Under the pieces are notes generated by a model. The model did not search any database. It had not been told where the DNA came from and was given only the letters and a program-made list of their open reading frames with translations. The translations under genes and the position numbers were made by a program. Below, piece by piece: positions 40,396 to 49,261 of a DNA stretch of 64,000 nt; position 1 is the first letter of the stretch, and each line of letters starts with the position of its first letter. Source of the DNA: Nocardiopsis ansamitocini (GTDB lineage: Bacteria > Actinomycetota > Actinomycetes > Streptosporangiales > Streptosporangiaceae); NCBI RefSeq assembly GCF_030268225.1, contig NZ_BSQG01000003.1, positions 282,991-346,990 of the forward strand. Direction: 5' to 3'.

Positions 40396-42830
40396 TGACG
40401 ACTCATCGGAATTCCGCGCACCCCGAGCAGGATCCTGATCTGCTGCGATCCGCTGCACCCGACGCGGACCCTGCTGATGCCGACCGTGTCGAGGCACCGT
40501 CGGGCCGTCCCGAAGCGGGCGGCGACGCAGCACGGCCCGACTGGGGCCATGGCTGGGCGCGCCCGTCCGGCTCCTGGCCGGCCGCTGAGGAGTCCGAGGA
40601 GGACTCCTACCCCGATCTGCGCCGTGCGGTCGACGACCACTCGGGCCCTCAGGAGCCTCAGCCCGAGCGGCCTGCCGCTTTCAGCTACAAGGTGCCCATC
40701 GCGCCGGCCGAGCCGGAGCCGGGGCCGGCCGCGGCGGTCGCCGAACTGGCCGACGAGATGGCGGCCGAAGCAGAGCGATCCGCGGAGCGTCCCCAGCAGG
40801 GCCGGCACACCTCGAAGGCCCAAGAAGCCGTGCCTGCCGACAGCGGAGGCTCCGACGACCCCGATGATCCCGATGATCCCGACCAGCTCGCCGAATGGGT
40901 GGGCAGCCTGGCCGGCGCGGTCGGTGAGCAGGACCAGATCGCCGGACGGCGTACCGGTCCCATTTCCGCGCTTCCCCGAGACGCGGTGGACACCGCAGCT
41001 GCTCCCCAACCGCAGGAAAGCGCTCCGTTCACCTCCGGTCGGACCGTCCCCGAGCCCCCGGAGAACCCGCGCGGTGGCTGGGTGCAGGACGTCGAGGAGG
41101 ACGAGGGGCCGTCATGGGAGACGTCGCCTTCGGCCGAGGACGACGACCACGATGACGGCGGCGAGTATCGTCCCTCAAGCGGTGACGACTGGCAGCCCAT
41201 GCCGGCCACCACCCGCGCCGAGCTGATCAATCGCCTCGATGCGCTGGCCACGCTCGTCGAGATCGGCCGTGACCATTTCGCCCCCAAGCTCATCGACCGG
41301 GCGCGGGGCCTGCTCACGCATGCCGGAGCCCGCCTCCGGCTCTCGGCCGATCATACGGTGATCGCCCTGGCCGGTGGGACCGGAAGCGGTAAGTCCTCGC
41401 TGTTCAACGCCTTGAGCGGACTGGAGCTGTCCAGAGTCGGCATCACCCGCCCCACGACCTCGTCGGCGCACGCCTGCGTGTGGGGACTCGAAGGAGCGGA
41501 CGGGTTGCTCGACTGGCTCGGCGTTCCGCCGCGCCATCGGCACTCCCGCGCCAGCGAACTGGACAAGGGCGATTCCGAGCTCACCGGTCTGATCCTGCTC
41601 GACCTGCCCGACCACGACTCCGTGCGCGCCGCGCACACCGCCGAGGCCGACCACCTGATCGGTGCGGCCGATCTGCTGGTGTGGGTGCTCGACCCGCAGA
41701 AGTACGCCGACGCAGCCGTGCATCACCGCTATCTCGCCGAGATGGCCGGGCACGGCGCGGTGATGGTGGCCGTGCTCAACCAGGTGGACCGGGTCGAACC
41801 GGAAGAGGCCGAAGAGCTGCTCACCGATCTGCGCCGCCTGCTGGAGACCGAGTCCGGTGTCCATCCCCGGGTCCTCACCTCCTCCACGATCACGGGGGAG
41901 GGCCTGCGCGACCTCCGGGCGCTGCTCACCGAGACGGTCGCGGAGCGCAGGGCCGCCATCGACCGGCTCGTGGCCGACCTCGAACAGGTCATCGTCGATT
42001 TCGAGGAGTACGGCGTCGCCGACGCCGAAGCGGGGTTGTCCCAGCCCGTGCGTCGTGAGCTGCTGGACCGCCTGGCCGGGGCCAGCGGTGTCGCGGCTAT
42101 CGCAGACGCCACCGAGACCTCCTACGAGCGCAAGGGCGCCAGGCGAGTGGGGTGGCCCCTGGTCCGCTGGGCCAAGCGGCTGCGCCGCGATCCTCTGCGC
42201 GCGGTTCAGCTGGACTTCCTCAACGAGGACGACTCGGGTGAGGCCGTGGGTCCGGTCGGCGCGCAGCGGGTCGAACTCGACACCGCGATCGTGGCGGCCT
42301 CCGACGCCTCTGCCGCCGGGCTGCCCGGACCGTGGCCCAAGCGGGTGCGCGCGGCCGGGCGTTCGCACCTGGAGACGCTGCCCGACGAGTTGGGGACGGC
42401 TGTGGCCGCGGCGGTGCCCGACGACACGGACACCCCGTTGTGGTGGGGAGTGGTCCGTGTGCTCCAGTACTTCCTCGTGGGAGTCGCCGGTTTCGGGATC
42501 GTGTGGCTGGTGACCCTCGCCGTCAGCTGGTTCCTGGGCGGGGTCACCGGTCTCGCGGTGCTGGACGACGCGATCTTCATGGCCTTCGCCGCGGTGCTCG
42601 CGGCATCGGGCCTGCTGCTCGGCTGGCTGACCGGGATCGGGTGCCGCAGCCTCGTCTCCGTCGAGGCCGGCCGTCGGCGCGAGCGGGTCGAGGAGCAGGG
42701 GACCGAGCGGGTGTTCGCCATCATCACCGAACGTGTCGTCACCCCCATGGAGCGCGAGCTCGCCGACTACGTTCGCTACGGCCAGGCTCTGGGCACGGCG
42801 CGAGCCAAGGAGTACGAATCCGTGGAGTGA
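40395..42830 (+). CDS. Dynamin-family-like GTPase with C-terminal membrane helices, second of a pair
   Basis: 811 aa. About 270 acidic, Pro-rich N-terminal residues include a DDPDDPDDPD repeat. The GTPase core has G1 GGTGSGKSS at 327-335, RVGITRPTTSSAHACVW (switch I), LLDLPDHDSV (G3) and VLNQVDRVEP (G4 NQVD). Near the C-terminus two hydrophobic hairpins (YFLVGVAGFGIVWLVTLAVS, and FMAFAAVLAASGLLLGWLTG) anchor it in the membrane. ATG 40395 shares one base with the preceding stop (TGATG), indicating coupled translation. The pair recalls bacterial dynamin-like tandem genes, but homology to DynA/DynB is not shown. Confidence 0.82.
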   Translation: MTTHRNSAHPEQDPDLLRSAAPDADPADADRVEAPSGRPEAGGDAARPDWGHGWARPSGSWPAAEESEEDSYPDLRRAVDDHSGPQEPQPERPAAFSYKVPIAPAEPEPGPAAAVAELADEMAAEAERSAERPQQGRHTSKAQEAVPADSGGSDDPDDPDDPDQLAEWVGSLAGAVGEQDQIAGRRTGPISALPRDAVDTAAAPQPQESAPFTSGRTVPEPPENPRGGWVQDVEEDEGPSWETSPSAEDDDHDDGGEYRPSSGDDWQPMPATTRAELINRLDALATLVEIGRDHFAPKLIDRARGLLTHAGARLRLSADHTVIALAGGTGSGKSSLFNALSGLELSRVGITRPTTSSAHACVWGLEGADGLLDWLGVPPRHRHSRASELDKGDSELTGLILLDLPDHDSVRAAHTAEADHLIGAADLLVWVLDPQKYADAAVHHRYLAEMAGHGAVMVAVLNQVDRVEPEEAEELLTDLRRLLETESGVHPRVLTSSTITGEGLRDLRALLTETVAERRAAIDRLVADLEQVIVDFEEYGVADAEAGLSQPVRRELLDRLAGASGVAAIADATETSYERKGARRVGWPLVRWAKRLRRDPLRAVQLDFLNEDDSGEAVGPVGAQRVELDTAIVAASDASAAGLPGPWPKRVRAAGRSHLETLPDELGTAVAAAVPDDTDTPLWWGVVRVLQYFLVGVAGFGIVWLVTLAVSWFLGGVTGLAVLDDAIFMAFAAVLAASGLLLGWLTGIGCRSLVSVEAGRRRERVEEQGTERVFAIITERVVTPMERELADYVRYGQALGTARAKEYESVE

Positions 42831-43149
42831 GCCCGGCCGCACGCGGTCGGACGCGTGCACGAGCTTGGGCGACGCCTGCATCACCAGGATGATGGCGCAG
42901 GTGAAAGCGGTACAAGGCTGAGTCGAGAGGCGCCGACCGGGGGAACCCGGTCGGCGCCTTCGTATTGACACCGTGGCCATCCAATGGATCTGTTTTCGCA
43001 TCGGTGTGCACTGTTAGCGATTAGGGTATTACTGAATGTGATCTCCGATCGTGTCCCGACCACCGCCCTCGTGTGCGCGAAACGGTGAAAAGCAGCGATG
43101 GAAACGGTGAAGTGGCCGTGTCGGATCGGCTGGCGGTAAGGAGACCAGA
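42831..43149. other. 319-bp gap: structured 3' region, terminator and promoter zone
   Basis: Besides the terminator it contains a foldable segment at about 42869-42902 (CCTGC-ATCA pairing with TGAT-GCAGG), and AT-richer DNA at 43011-43040 with a TAGGGT hexamer at 43023-43028 that may be the -10 of the diguanylate cyclase gene. No gene and no c-di-GMP riboswitch core seen. Confidence 0.45.
42929..42958 (+). terminator. Terminator after the GTPase pair, perfect 13-bp stem
   Basis: GGCGCCGACCGGG and CCCGGTCGGCGCC pair around GGAA, followed by TTCGTATT. It lies 98 bp after the GTPase stop. Confidence 0.85.
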
Positions 43150-44508
43150 ATGACGGCAGCGCGGTTCACCGTCACTGATCGTGACGGAACGGCGGTTTTT
43201 CGTCCCCGCGCGTGGCCCCTCTTCGCGCAGCCCAGTGCAGTGGTGGCCTTTGTCGTGACCGTCGTCGTCGTCGACGTCGTCCTCTTTCTGGCAGGCGTTC
43301 TCACCACCACCCTGCGCATGGAGGAGATGCTCACCGGTGCGGCGTTGATCGCTTCAGGAGCGGTCTGCGTCGAGGCGATGCGTCGACTGGGAATGCCCCA
43401 AGGGCTGGTGCGCGACCTGCTCGGCGCGTGGTGGATTCCCACGCTCCTGCTGCTCCCGCCCGTGTATTCCATGATCATTCCGGTGCCGCTCTACTTGATG
43501 CTGCAATACCGCATCAAGCGCACGGTGGTCTTTCGGCGGGTGTTCAGCGCCGCCGCCGTCGCGCTCGCCGGGTTCGCCGCCTCCTCGGTCTTCCATGCCT
43601 CCGTTGCCGGGCGGATCGTCCTGCTCGACGGAATCTCCGGCGCGGCCGCGCGCAGTGTGCTCCTCACCGGCGACGCGGTGTTGGCCGCGGTGCTGTGCGC
43701 GGCGTTGTTCACGGTCCTGAACACGCTCCTGGTGGCGGGTGCGATCCGGCTGAGCAGCCGGGGCGGGCCGCGCCGCAAGATGATCTGGGACTTCGAGTCG
43801 CTCATGCTCGACGGGGTCGAGGTCTGCGTCGGCCTGGTCGTCACCATCCTGTGCGGACTCTCCCTGTTCCTGTTGTTCATCGTCTTGCCCCCGGTCCTGC
43901 TCCTGCAGCGCAGCCTCCTCTTCCAGCAGTTGCAGACCGCCGCGCGCACCGACCCCAAGACCGGGTTGCTCAACGCCGCCACCTGGGAACAGGAGGCCGA
44001 GGCGGAACTCGCACGGTCGATCGCCTCCGGGCGCCCCATGGCTGTGCTGATCGTGGACATCGACCACTTCAAACGGGTCAACGACACGCACGGGCACCTC
44101 TTCGGCGACCAGGTGTTGGTGGGGGTCGCCACCACCCTCACCCACCAACTGCGTCAGTACGATGTCGTGGGCCGATTCGGCGGTGAGGAGTTCGTGATCC
44201 TGCTGCCCGGTGCGGACATGGCCGAGGCATGCCGTATCGCCGAGCGCCTGCGCACAAGGGTGGGGAGGATGGCGCTGCCGGTCGGCGAGATCGCCGTTGC
44301 CGTCACCGTCTCCATCGGTGTGGCGCTGCTGCGGGTGCACGGCAGGGACCTGCTGGAACTCATGACCGCAGCCGACCTCGCGCTCTACCGCGCAAAGGAC
44401 TCCGGACGCAACCGCATCTGTCTGCCGGTCGCCCCGACCGCCGGGGTCCCCGCTCAGGCACGCCAGAGCGAGGTCGCCGAGGAGCAGCACAGCGGCGAAC
44501 CGGGATAG
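43150..44508 (+). CDS. Membrane diguanylate cyclase (GGDEF)
   Basis: 452 aa. About six to seven hydrophobic segments in residues 25-260 (for example VVAFVVTVVVVDVVLFLAGV) form an MASE-like sensor. The GGDEF domain follows: DPKTGLLNAATWEQEAEAEL, LIVDIDHFKRVNDTHGHLFG, and GRFGGEEFVILLPGAD with an intact GGEEF. The inhibitory I-site RQYD sits five residues before it. It should synthesise c-di-GMP with product feedback; no EAL domain. AAGGAG precedes ATG 43150. c-di-GMP controls development in streptomycetes, so a developmental role is a fair inference. Confidence 0.92.
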   Translation: MTAARFTVTDRDGTAVFRPRAWPLFAQPSAVVAFVVTVVVVDVVLFLAGVLTTTLRMEEMLTGAALIASGAVCVEAMRRLGMPQGLVRDLLGAWWIPTLLLLPPVYSMIIPVPLYLMLQYRIKRTVVFRRVFSAAAVALAGFAASSVFHASVAGRIVLLDGISGAAARSVLLTGDAVLAAVLCAALFTVLNTLLVAGAIRLSSRGGPRRKMIWDFESLMLDGVEVCVGLVVTILCGLSLFLLFIVLPPVLLLQRSLLFQQLQTAARTDPKTGLLNAATWEQEAEAELARSIASGRPMAVLIVDIDHFKRVNDTHGHLFGDQVLVGVATTLTHQLRQYDVVGRFGGEEFVILLPGADMAEACRIAERLRTRVGRMALPVGEIAVAVTVSIGVALLRVHGRDLLELMTAADLALYRAKDSGRNRICLPVAPTAGVPAQARQSEVAEEQHSGEPG

Positions 44509-44586
44509 CGCCGGTCGATCCAGGGTTGTCCACAGATCGCCCATCCACCCCGTCCCGGTGCTGCGTGCCCGCCGCATCGTGGAGGC

Positions 44587-45651
44587 ATGGCTGTTCACGA
44601 AACCCCGCCGTCACCGTCTCCACTACGACTGCGCACCCCCGTCGATCTTCTCGCCGCCGTGCCCTATCTGATCGGGTTCCAGCCCGAGCACGGGCTCGTC
44701 GTCCTCGGCATCACCGAGCCGAACGAATCCGTGGCCTTCATCGCCGGGGACGCCCTGCCCCCAGACCCCGCAGCCGGGTCCACCGATCCCGCCGACCGGC
44801 TGGCCGCCCTGTTCGTCCAGGAGAACTGCCGTTACGCGCTCATCGTCGGCTACGGCTCCCCCGAGCACGTCACACCGTGCGCGGCTGCTTTGCGAGGGCG
44901 GTTGGCGGCCCTGGACGTCCTGGTGCTGGACGCGCTACGTCTTCACCAGGGCCGGTACTGGTCCTACACCTGCACTTCCGCCGCGTGTTGTCCACCAGAG
45001 GGGCGGCCCTACGCCCCCGAGGACTCACCGGTCCCGTCCGCCGCGCTTGCCGCCGGTTTCCGGGCCGGACGCCCCCGGGCCGAGAGCGCGCGGCTGCTGG
45101 AACCCGTCACGGGTGAGTCACGCCGGTCCATGAGCGAGGCCATCCGCTCCGCGGAGGCACGCGGCGCCCGGTACCGCAGCATCTCCGACACCGCTTTCCC
45201 CACCGAGGGCAGCCGTGCCGTCCGGCGCGCGATCGCGGCGCTGCTCGCGGGACAGGGCCCGCCGCGATCCCACGACGAGACCGGCTGGTTGGGAGTCGCG
45301 CTGACCGACCTACGGGTCAGGGACGAGGCATGGGCCGCGATCGACGCTCCGTGTGCGGCCCGGCACGTCCGCCTGTGGTCGCATGTGCTGCGCCGGGTCG
45401 ACGCCGGTTACGCCGCTGCCCCGGCATCACTGGTGGCTTTCGCTGCCTGGCAGGACGGCGACCCGATCCTGGCCCATCTCGCGCTCGACGTCGCCCTGGC
45501 GGCACACCCCGGTTATCCCATGGCCACGCTGGTCCGCCAAGCGTTGTGGGCCAATGTCTCCCCCGCACGCTGGAGGCCGCTCCGATCCCGTGGGCCGGTC
45601 GGGTCGGCTGACGGCCGAGGAGTGTCCGGGGCACCGGAGCGGACGCTCTAG
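44587..45651 (+). CDS. DUF4192 domain-containing protein
   Basis: 354 aa. The opening RLRTPVDLLAAVPYLIGFQP followed by EHGLVVLGI is the DUF4192 signature, with the GRYWSYTCTSAACCPPEGRP block in the middle and a helical C-terminus (LLAFAAW-like LVAFAAWQDGDPILAHLALD). Widespread in actinobacteria, function unknown; the Cys-rich YTC...CC segment may bind metal. ATG 44587 has GGAGGC directly upstream. It ends 10 bp before EttA. Confidence 0.85.
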   Translation: MAVHETPPSPSPLRLRTPVDLLAAVPYLIGFQPEHGLVVLGITEPNESVAFIAGDALPPDPAAGSTDPADRLAALFVQENCRYALIVGYGSPEHVTPCAAALRGRLAALDVLVLDALRLHQGRYWSYTCTSAACCPPEGRPYAPEDSPVPSAALAAGFRAGRPRAESARLLEPVTGESRRSMSEAIRSAEARGARYRSISDTAFPTEGSRAVRRAIAALLAGQGPPRSHDETGWLGVALTDLRVRDEAWAAIDAPCAARHVRLWSHVLRRVDAGYAAAPASLVAFAAWQDGDPILAHLALDVALAAHPGYPMATLVRQALWANVSPARWRPLRSRGPVGSADGRGVSGAPERTL

Positions 45652-45654
45652 GCT
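45649..45654 (+). promoter_or_regulatory. -10 element of ettA (TAGGCT)
   Basis: TAGGCT overlaps the end of the DUF4192 gene and lies 7 nt before the ettA ATG, fitting a leaderless transcript independent of the upstream gene. Confidence 0.45.
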
Positions 45655-45661
45655 GGTGGAC

Positions 45662-47326
45662 ATGCCGGAGTACATCTACACCATGCAGAGCGTGCGCAAA
45701 GCGCACGGCGACAAGGTTGTCCTCGACGACGTCTCGGGATCGTTCCTCCCCGGAGCGAAGATCGGCGTCGTGGGACCCAACGGCGCTGGTAAGTCCACGC
45801 TCCTGAAACTGATGGCCGGTATCGAGCAGCCGTCCAACGGCGAGGCCCGGTTGATGCCCGGTTTCACCAGCGGACTGCTCGCCCAGGAACCCCAGCTCAA
45901 CCCGGACAAGACGGTTCTCGAGAACGTCCAGGAGGGCGTCGCCGAGACCAAGGGCATGCTCGACCGGTTCAACGAGATCGCCGAACTCATGGCGACCGAC
46001 TACTCCGACGCGTTGCTGGAGGAGATGGGCAAGCTCCAGGACAAACTCGACCACCGCAACGCCTGGGATCTCGACAGCCAGCTCGCCCAGGCCATGGACG
46101 CCCTGCGCTGTCCGCCCGCCGACGCCGACGTCTCGGTCCTCTCCGGTGGCGAGAAGCGCCGCGTGGCACTGTGCAAGCTCCTGCTGGAGCAGCCCGACCT
46201 GCTGTTGCTGGACGAGCCCACCAACCACCTGGACGCGGAGAGCGTGCAGTGGCTGGAGCAGCACCTGGAGAACTACCCCGGCACGATCATCGCGATCACA
46301 CACGACCGGTACTTCCTCGACAACGTCGCCACCTGGATCCTTGAGATCGACCGCGGCCGGCTCTACCCCTACGAGGGCAACTACACGACCTACCTCGACA
46401 CCAAGGCCACCCGACTGAAGGTCGAGGGAGCCAAGGACGTCAAGAAGCAGAAGCGTCTGCAGGACGAGTTGGAGTGGGTCCGCTCCAACGCCAAGGCCCG
46501 CCAGACCAAGAGCAAGGCGCGGCTGCAACGCTACGAGGAGATGGCGGCCGAGGCCGACAAGACCCGCAAGCTCGACTTCGAGGAGATCCAGATCCCGCCG
46601 GGCCCGCGTCTGGGCACGACGGTGGTCGAGGTCAAGAAGCTCACCAAGGGCTTCGACGAGCGCATTCTCATCGAGGACCTCAGCTTCTCGCTTCCGCCCA
46701 ACGGCATCGTGGGCGTCATCGGCCCCAACGGTGTGGGTAAGACCACCCTGTTCAAGATGATCGTCGGTGAGGAGCAGCCGGACACCGGTTCGATCCGGGT
46801 CGGCGACACCGTCAAGATCTCCTACGTCGACCAGTACCGCGGGCGCATCGCCGACGACAAGAACGTCTGGGAGGTCATCTCCGACGGCGAGAGCTTCATC
46901 CGGGTCGGAAACGTCGAGATCCCCAGTCGCGCCTACGTCGCCGCGTTCGGCTTCAAGGGCTCGGACCAGCAGAAGTCGGCCGGTGTCCTCTCCGGTGGTG
47001 AGCGCAACCGGGTCAACCTGGCGCTGACCCTCAAGCAGGGGGGAAACCTGCTCCTGCTGGACGAGCCCACGAACGACCTGGACGTCGACACCCTCGGTTC
47101 GCTGGAGAACGCCCTCCTGGAGTTCCCGGGCTGCGCCGTGATCACCAGCCACGACCGCTGGTTCCTGGACCGCGTCGCCACCCACATCCTTGCGTGGGAG
47201 GGCGACTCCGACTGGTACTGGTTCGAGGGCAACTTCGAGTCCTACGAGAAGAACAAGATCGAGCGCTTGGGCCCCGAGGCAGCCCGCCCGCACGCAGTCA
47301 CCCACCGCAAGCTCACCCGCGGCTGA
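45662..47326 (+). CDS. ettA: Energy-dependent translational throttle protein EttA (ABC-F)
   Basis: 554 aa soluble twin-ABC protein that binds the ribosomal E site and gates the first peptide bond according to ATP/ADP. Starts PEYIYTMQSVRKAHGDKVVL, as EttA does. First cassette GPNGAGKST and LSGGEKRRVALCKLLLEQPD; second GPNGVGKTT and LSGGERNRVNLALTLKQGGN. The linker KKQKRLQDELEWVRSNAKAR is the P-site tRNA-interaction motif, and the short arm domain is present. No membrane segments. Followed by a 19-bp stem terminator. Confidence 0.95.
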   Translation: MPEYIYTMQSVRKAHGDKVVLDDVSGSFLPGAKIGVVGPNGAGKSTLLKLMAGIEQPSNGEARLMPGFTSGLLAQEPQLNPDKTVLENVQEGVAETKGMLDRFNEIAELMATDYSDALLEEMGKLQDKLDHRNAWDLDSQLAQAMDALRCPPADADVSVLSGGEKRRVALCKLLLEQPDLLLLDEPTNHLDAESVQWLEQHLENYPGTIIAITHDRYFLDNVATWILEIDRGRLYPYEGNYTTYLDTKATRLKVEGAKDVKKQKRLQDELEWVRSNAKARQTKSKARLQRYEEMAAEADKTRKLDFEEIQIPPGPRLGTTVVEVKKLTKGFDERILIEDLSFSLPPNGIVGVIGPNGVGKTTLFKMIVGEEQPDTGSIRVGDTVKISYVDQYRGRIADDKNVWEVISDGESFIRVGNVEIPSRAYVAAFGFKGSDQQKSAGVLSGGERNRVNLALTLKQGGNLLLLDEPTNDLDVDTLGSLENALLEFPGCAVITSHDRWFLDRVATHILAWEGDSDWYWFEGNFESYEKNKIERLGPEAARPHAVTHRKLTRG

Positions 47327-47341
47327 CCGCACGATCCGTTT

Positions 47342-47383
47342 GCGGCGCGGGTCGGGCGTCACTGGACGCCCGGCCCGCGCCGC
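47342..47383 (+). terminator. Terminator after ettA, 19-bp stem
   Basis: Arms 47342-47360 and 47365-47383 pair with a single G-T wobble around ACTG, 16 bp beyond the stop. Confidence 0.85.
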
Positions 47384-47448
47384 GTCGTATTCCCTCGGCG
47401 CAAGCCCGCTCGCGGTACTGCCGTCCAGCACGTAGTCTGGTTGCGATC

Positions 47449-47961
47449 ATGACTTCCCCGCGCGATGACCAAGTGACCTTCTTTGAGGCGGCCGGCGGCG
47501 AGGAGACGTTCACCCGTCTCGTACGCCGCTTCTACCAGGGTGTAGCCGCCGATCCCGTGTTGCGTCCGATGTACCCCGAAGAGGATCTCGGCCCAGCCGA
47601 AGAGCGGTTCCGGCTGTTCCTCATCCAGTACTGGGGCGGCCCCCGCACCTACAACGAGCAGCGGGGCCATCCGCGATTGCGGATGCGCCACTTCCCGTTT
47701 CGCATCGGCGCACTGGAACGCGACCACTGGTTGGCCCACATGCGCGCGGCCGTCGACGAGATCGCCCTGCCGCCCGCGCTGGAGCAGCCGCTGTGGGAGT
47801 ACATGGTGCACGCCGCGCACAGCATGGTGAACGTACCCGAAGAGACCGGTGCCCCCACGGTCACCCAGGTCGCAGACCCCACTTCGATCACTGTTCGCAA
47901 TGACGCCCGCGGTCGTGACGACGGCGACGAGGGCGAGACGGTCCGGATCTCCCTCAAGTAG
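47449..47961 (+). CDS. glbO: Group II truncated hemoglobin GlbO
   Basis: 170 aa. VTFFEAAGGEETFTRLVRRF opens the fold; FLIQYWGGPRTYNEQRGHPR then LRMRHFPFRIG, which carries the proximal His, is almost identical in pattern to mycobacterial trHbO. Proteins of this class bind O2 tightly and deal with NO, peroxide or redox stress. The C-terminal 35 residues are polar and family-atypical. ATG 47449 lies 11 nt after TAGTCT. The 3' end overlaps the convergent MFS gene by 8 bp. EttA upstream is a common actinobacterial neighbour. Confidence 0.93.
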   Translation: MTSPRDDQVTFFEAAGGEETFTRLVRRFYQGVAADPVLRPMYPEEDLGPAEERFRLFLIQYWGGPRTYNEQRGHPRLRMRHFPFRIGALERDHWLAHMRAAVDEIALPPALEQPLWEYMVHAAHSMVNVPEETGAPTVTQVADPTSITVRNDARGRDDGDEGETVRISLK

Positions 47962-49135
47962 TCCGCAGCGCGGCCCGACCGGCAGCCGGGACCACGGCGA
48001 TCGCCGCGATGCTGAACAGTGCCGCCGCAGCGAAGGCCGCCGGGAATCCCTGCCAGCCGATGATCGCCCCCATCAGGATCGGGGTCAGTGCGGAGCTCAC
48101 CGCCTGTAGTGAGTTCTGTGCTGCCATCGCCCGACCAGCCCACGCCATTCCCGCGGTCTCGGCCACCGCGGTGAAGGTCAGTCCGTTGTGGCTCATCGTC
48201 AGGACCGTGCTCAGCACCAGCAGCGCCACCGCGGTGGCAGGCAGCAGCAGTGAGGTGCCCGCCAGCAGGAGCAGGGAGACAGCCCCGCCCGCGGCGATCA
48301 CACGTACCGGAGCCATGCGGCTGCCCACCCGGTCCGACCACACGCCGGTGCCCAGACGGGCGAGGGCCGCAGGGACCTGGACGAGTGCGATCAGCACCCC
48401 CGCGCCGGGAGCGGACCACCCGTGGTCCTCGACGAGGTAGACCAGGGTGTAGGTCATCACGGTCACCTGGGCGACGCCCAGCAGCATGCTCACGCCGTGC
48501 ACCCGCCAGATGGTGGCGTGTCGATAGGGAGAAAAGGGGCGGGTCTCTCGTGGTGGGGCAGCTGCCCCCGCGTCGGCCCTTCGGGGTGGTACCGCAAAGA
48601 TCAGTATCAGCGGTAGTACCAGTATCGAGAGCACCGCGGGCAGCAGCATCGCGGCAGCGAACCCGTACAGTTGCGCCACCAGCGGCATCGCCGCGGCAGC
48701 CATCCCCATCCCCAAGGGCTGGGCGGTCTGGCGGATGCCCATCGCCAGGCCGCGCTCGCGCGCCGAGAACCAGCCCAGCACCAGACGTCCGCCCGCCGCG
48801 TTCACCGGACCGCCCGCGGCGCCCACCAGAACCAGCACCGTACCCGCGGCCAGAGGGGTGTGTGCGACGCCGAGCAGGACGAGGAACAAGGCCGTCAGGG
48901 TGAGACTCGCGGCCATCGTGACGCGTTCGCCGTAGCGGTCGATGATGACGCCCCACCCGAGCAGGGTCAGCAGCAGACCAAGGCTGGGCAGCCCGGCAAG
49001 GGTCCCCGCCTGGGCGATACTCAACCCGTACTCCTGGCGCAGTGCCGGCAGGACGAGCGGAACCCCGAACAGTGACGTCAGACTCGCGATCTGGGCGGCC
49101 ATGGTTAGCGACAGGATCAACCAGCGTTTCCCCAC
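47954..49135 (-). CDS. MFS transporter (NarK/OFA-like, CynX-type)
   Basis: 393 aa with about 12 membrane segments. The loop 2-3 motif GWGVIIDRYGERVTM and the cytoplasmic repeat TGVWSDRVGSRMAPV are the two MFS signatures; NAAGGRLVLGWFSARERGLA is typical of oxalate/cyanate-type transporters. GTG 49135 is preferred over the ORF's TTG at 49186 because TACCCT lies 6 nt upstream (leaderless). Substrate unknown. Confidence 0.85.
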   Translation of the reverse strand: MGKRWLILSLTMAAQIASLTSLFGVPLVLPALRQEYGLSIAQAGTLAGLPSLGLLLTLLGWGVIIDRYGERVTMAASLTLTALFLVLLGVAHTPLAAGTVLVLVGAAGGPVNAAGGRLVLGWFSARERGLAMGIRQTAQPLGMGMAAAAMPLVAQLYGFAAAMLLPAVLSILVLPLILIFAVPPRRADAGAAAPPRETRPFSPYRHATIWRVHGVSMLLGVAQVTVMTYTLVYLVEDHGWSAPGAGVLIALVQVPAALARLGTGVWSDRVGSRMAPVRVIAAGGAVSLLLLAGTSLLLPATAVALLVLSTVLTMSHNGLTFTAVAETAGMAWAGRAMAAQNSLQAVSSALTPILMGAIIGWQGFPAAFAAAALFSIAAIAVVPAAGRAALRTT

Positions 49136-49141
49136 CGGAAC

Positions 49142-49147
49142 AGGGTA
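49142..49147 (-). promoter_or_regulatory. -10 element of the MFS gene (TACCCT)
   Basis: On the minus strand TACCCT is followed by GTTCCG and then GTG 49135, placing transcription start at the codon. Confidence 0.45.
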
Positions 49148-49247
49148 GTCAACAGCGTTTACCGATTGGGTGCGGGGTCGGGGCAAGGAACGGCATCCGA
49201 GGGCCCAACCCTCAGGAAAACGAGATGACGTGGGGCTTTGTCCTTGC

Positions 49248-49253
49248 TAGTTT
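49248..49253 (+). promoter_or_regulatory. -10 element of the FBP-domain gene (TAGTTT)
   Basis: TAGTTT lies 8 nt before ATG 49262, with ATGACG about 17 bp further upstream as a possible -35. Confidence 0.45.
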
Positions 49254-49261
49254 CGGACACC

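Noticed and set aside
42831-43149. c-di-GMP riboswitch before the diguanylate cyclase
   Set aside because: The conserved GEMM core was not found; the structure present is a terminator hairpin.
47954-47961. 8-bp tail-to-tail overlap of glbO and the MFS gene as a regulatory antisense device
   Set aside because: Convergent overlaps of this size are common in compact genomes and nothing else supports regulation.
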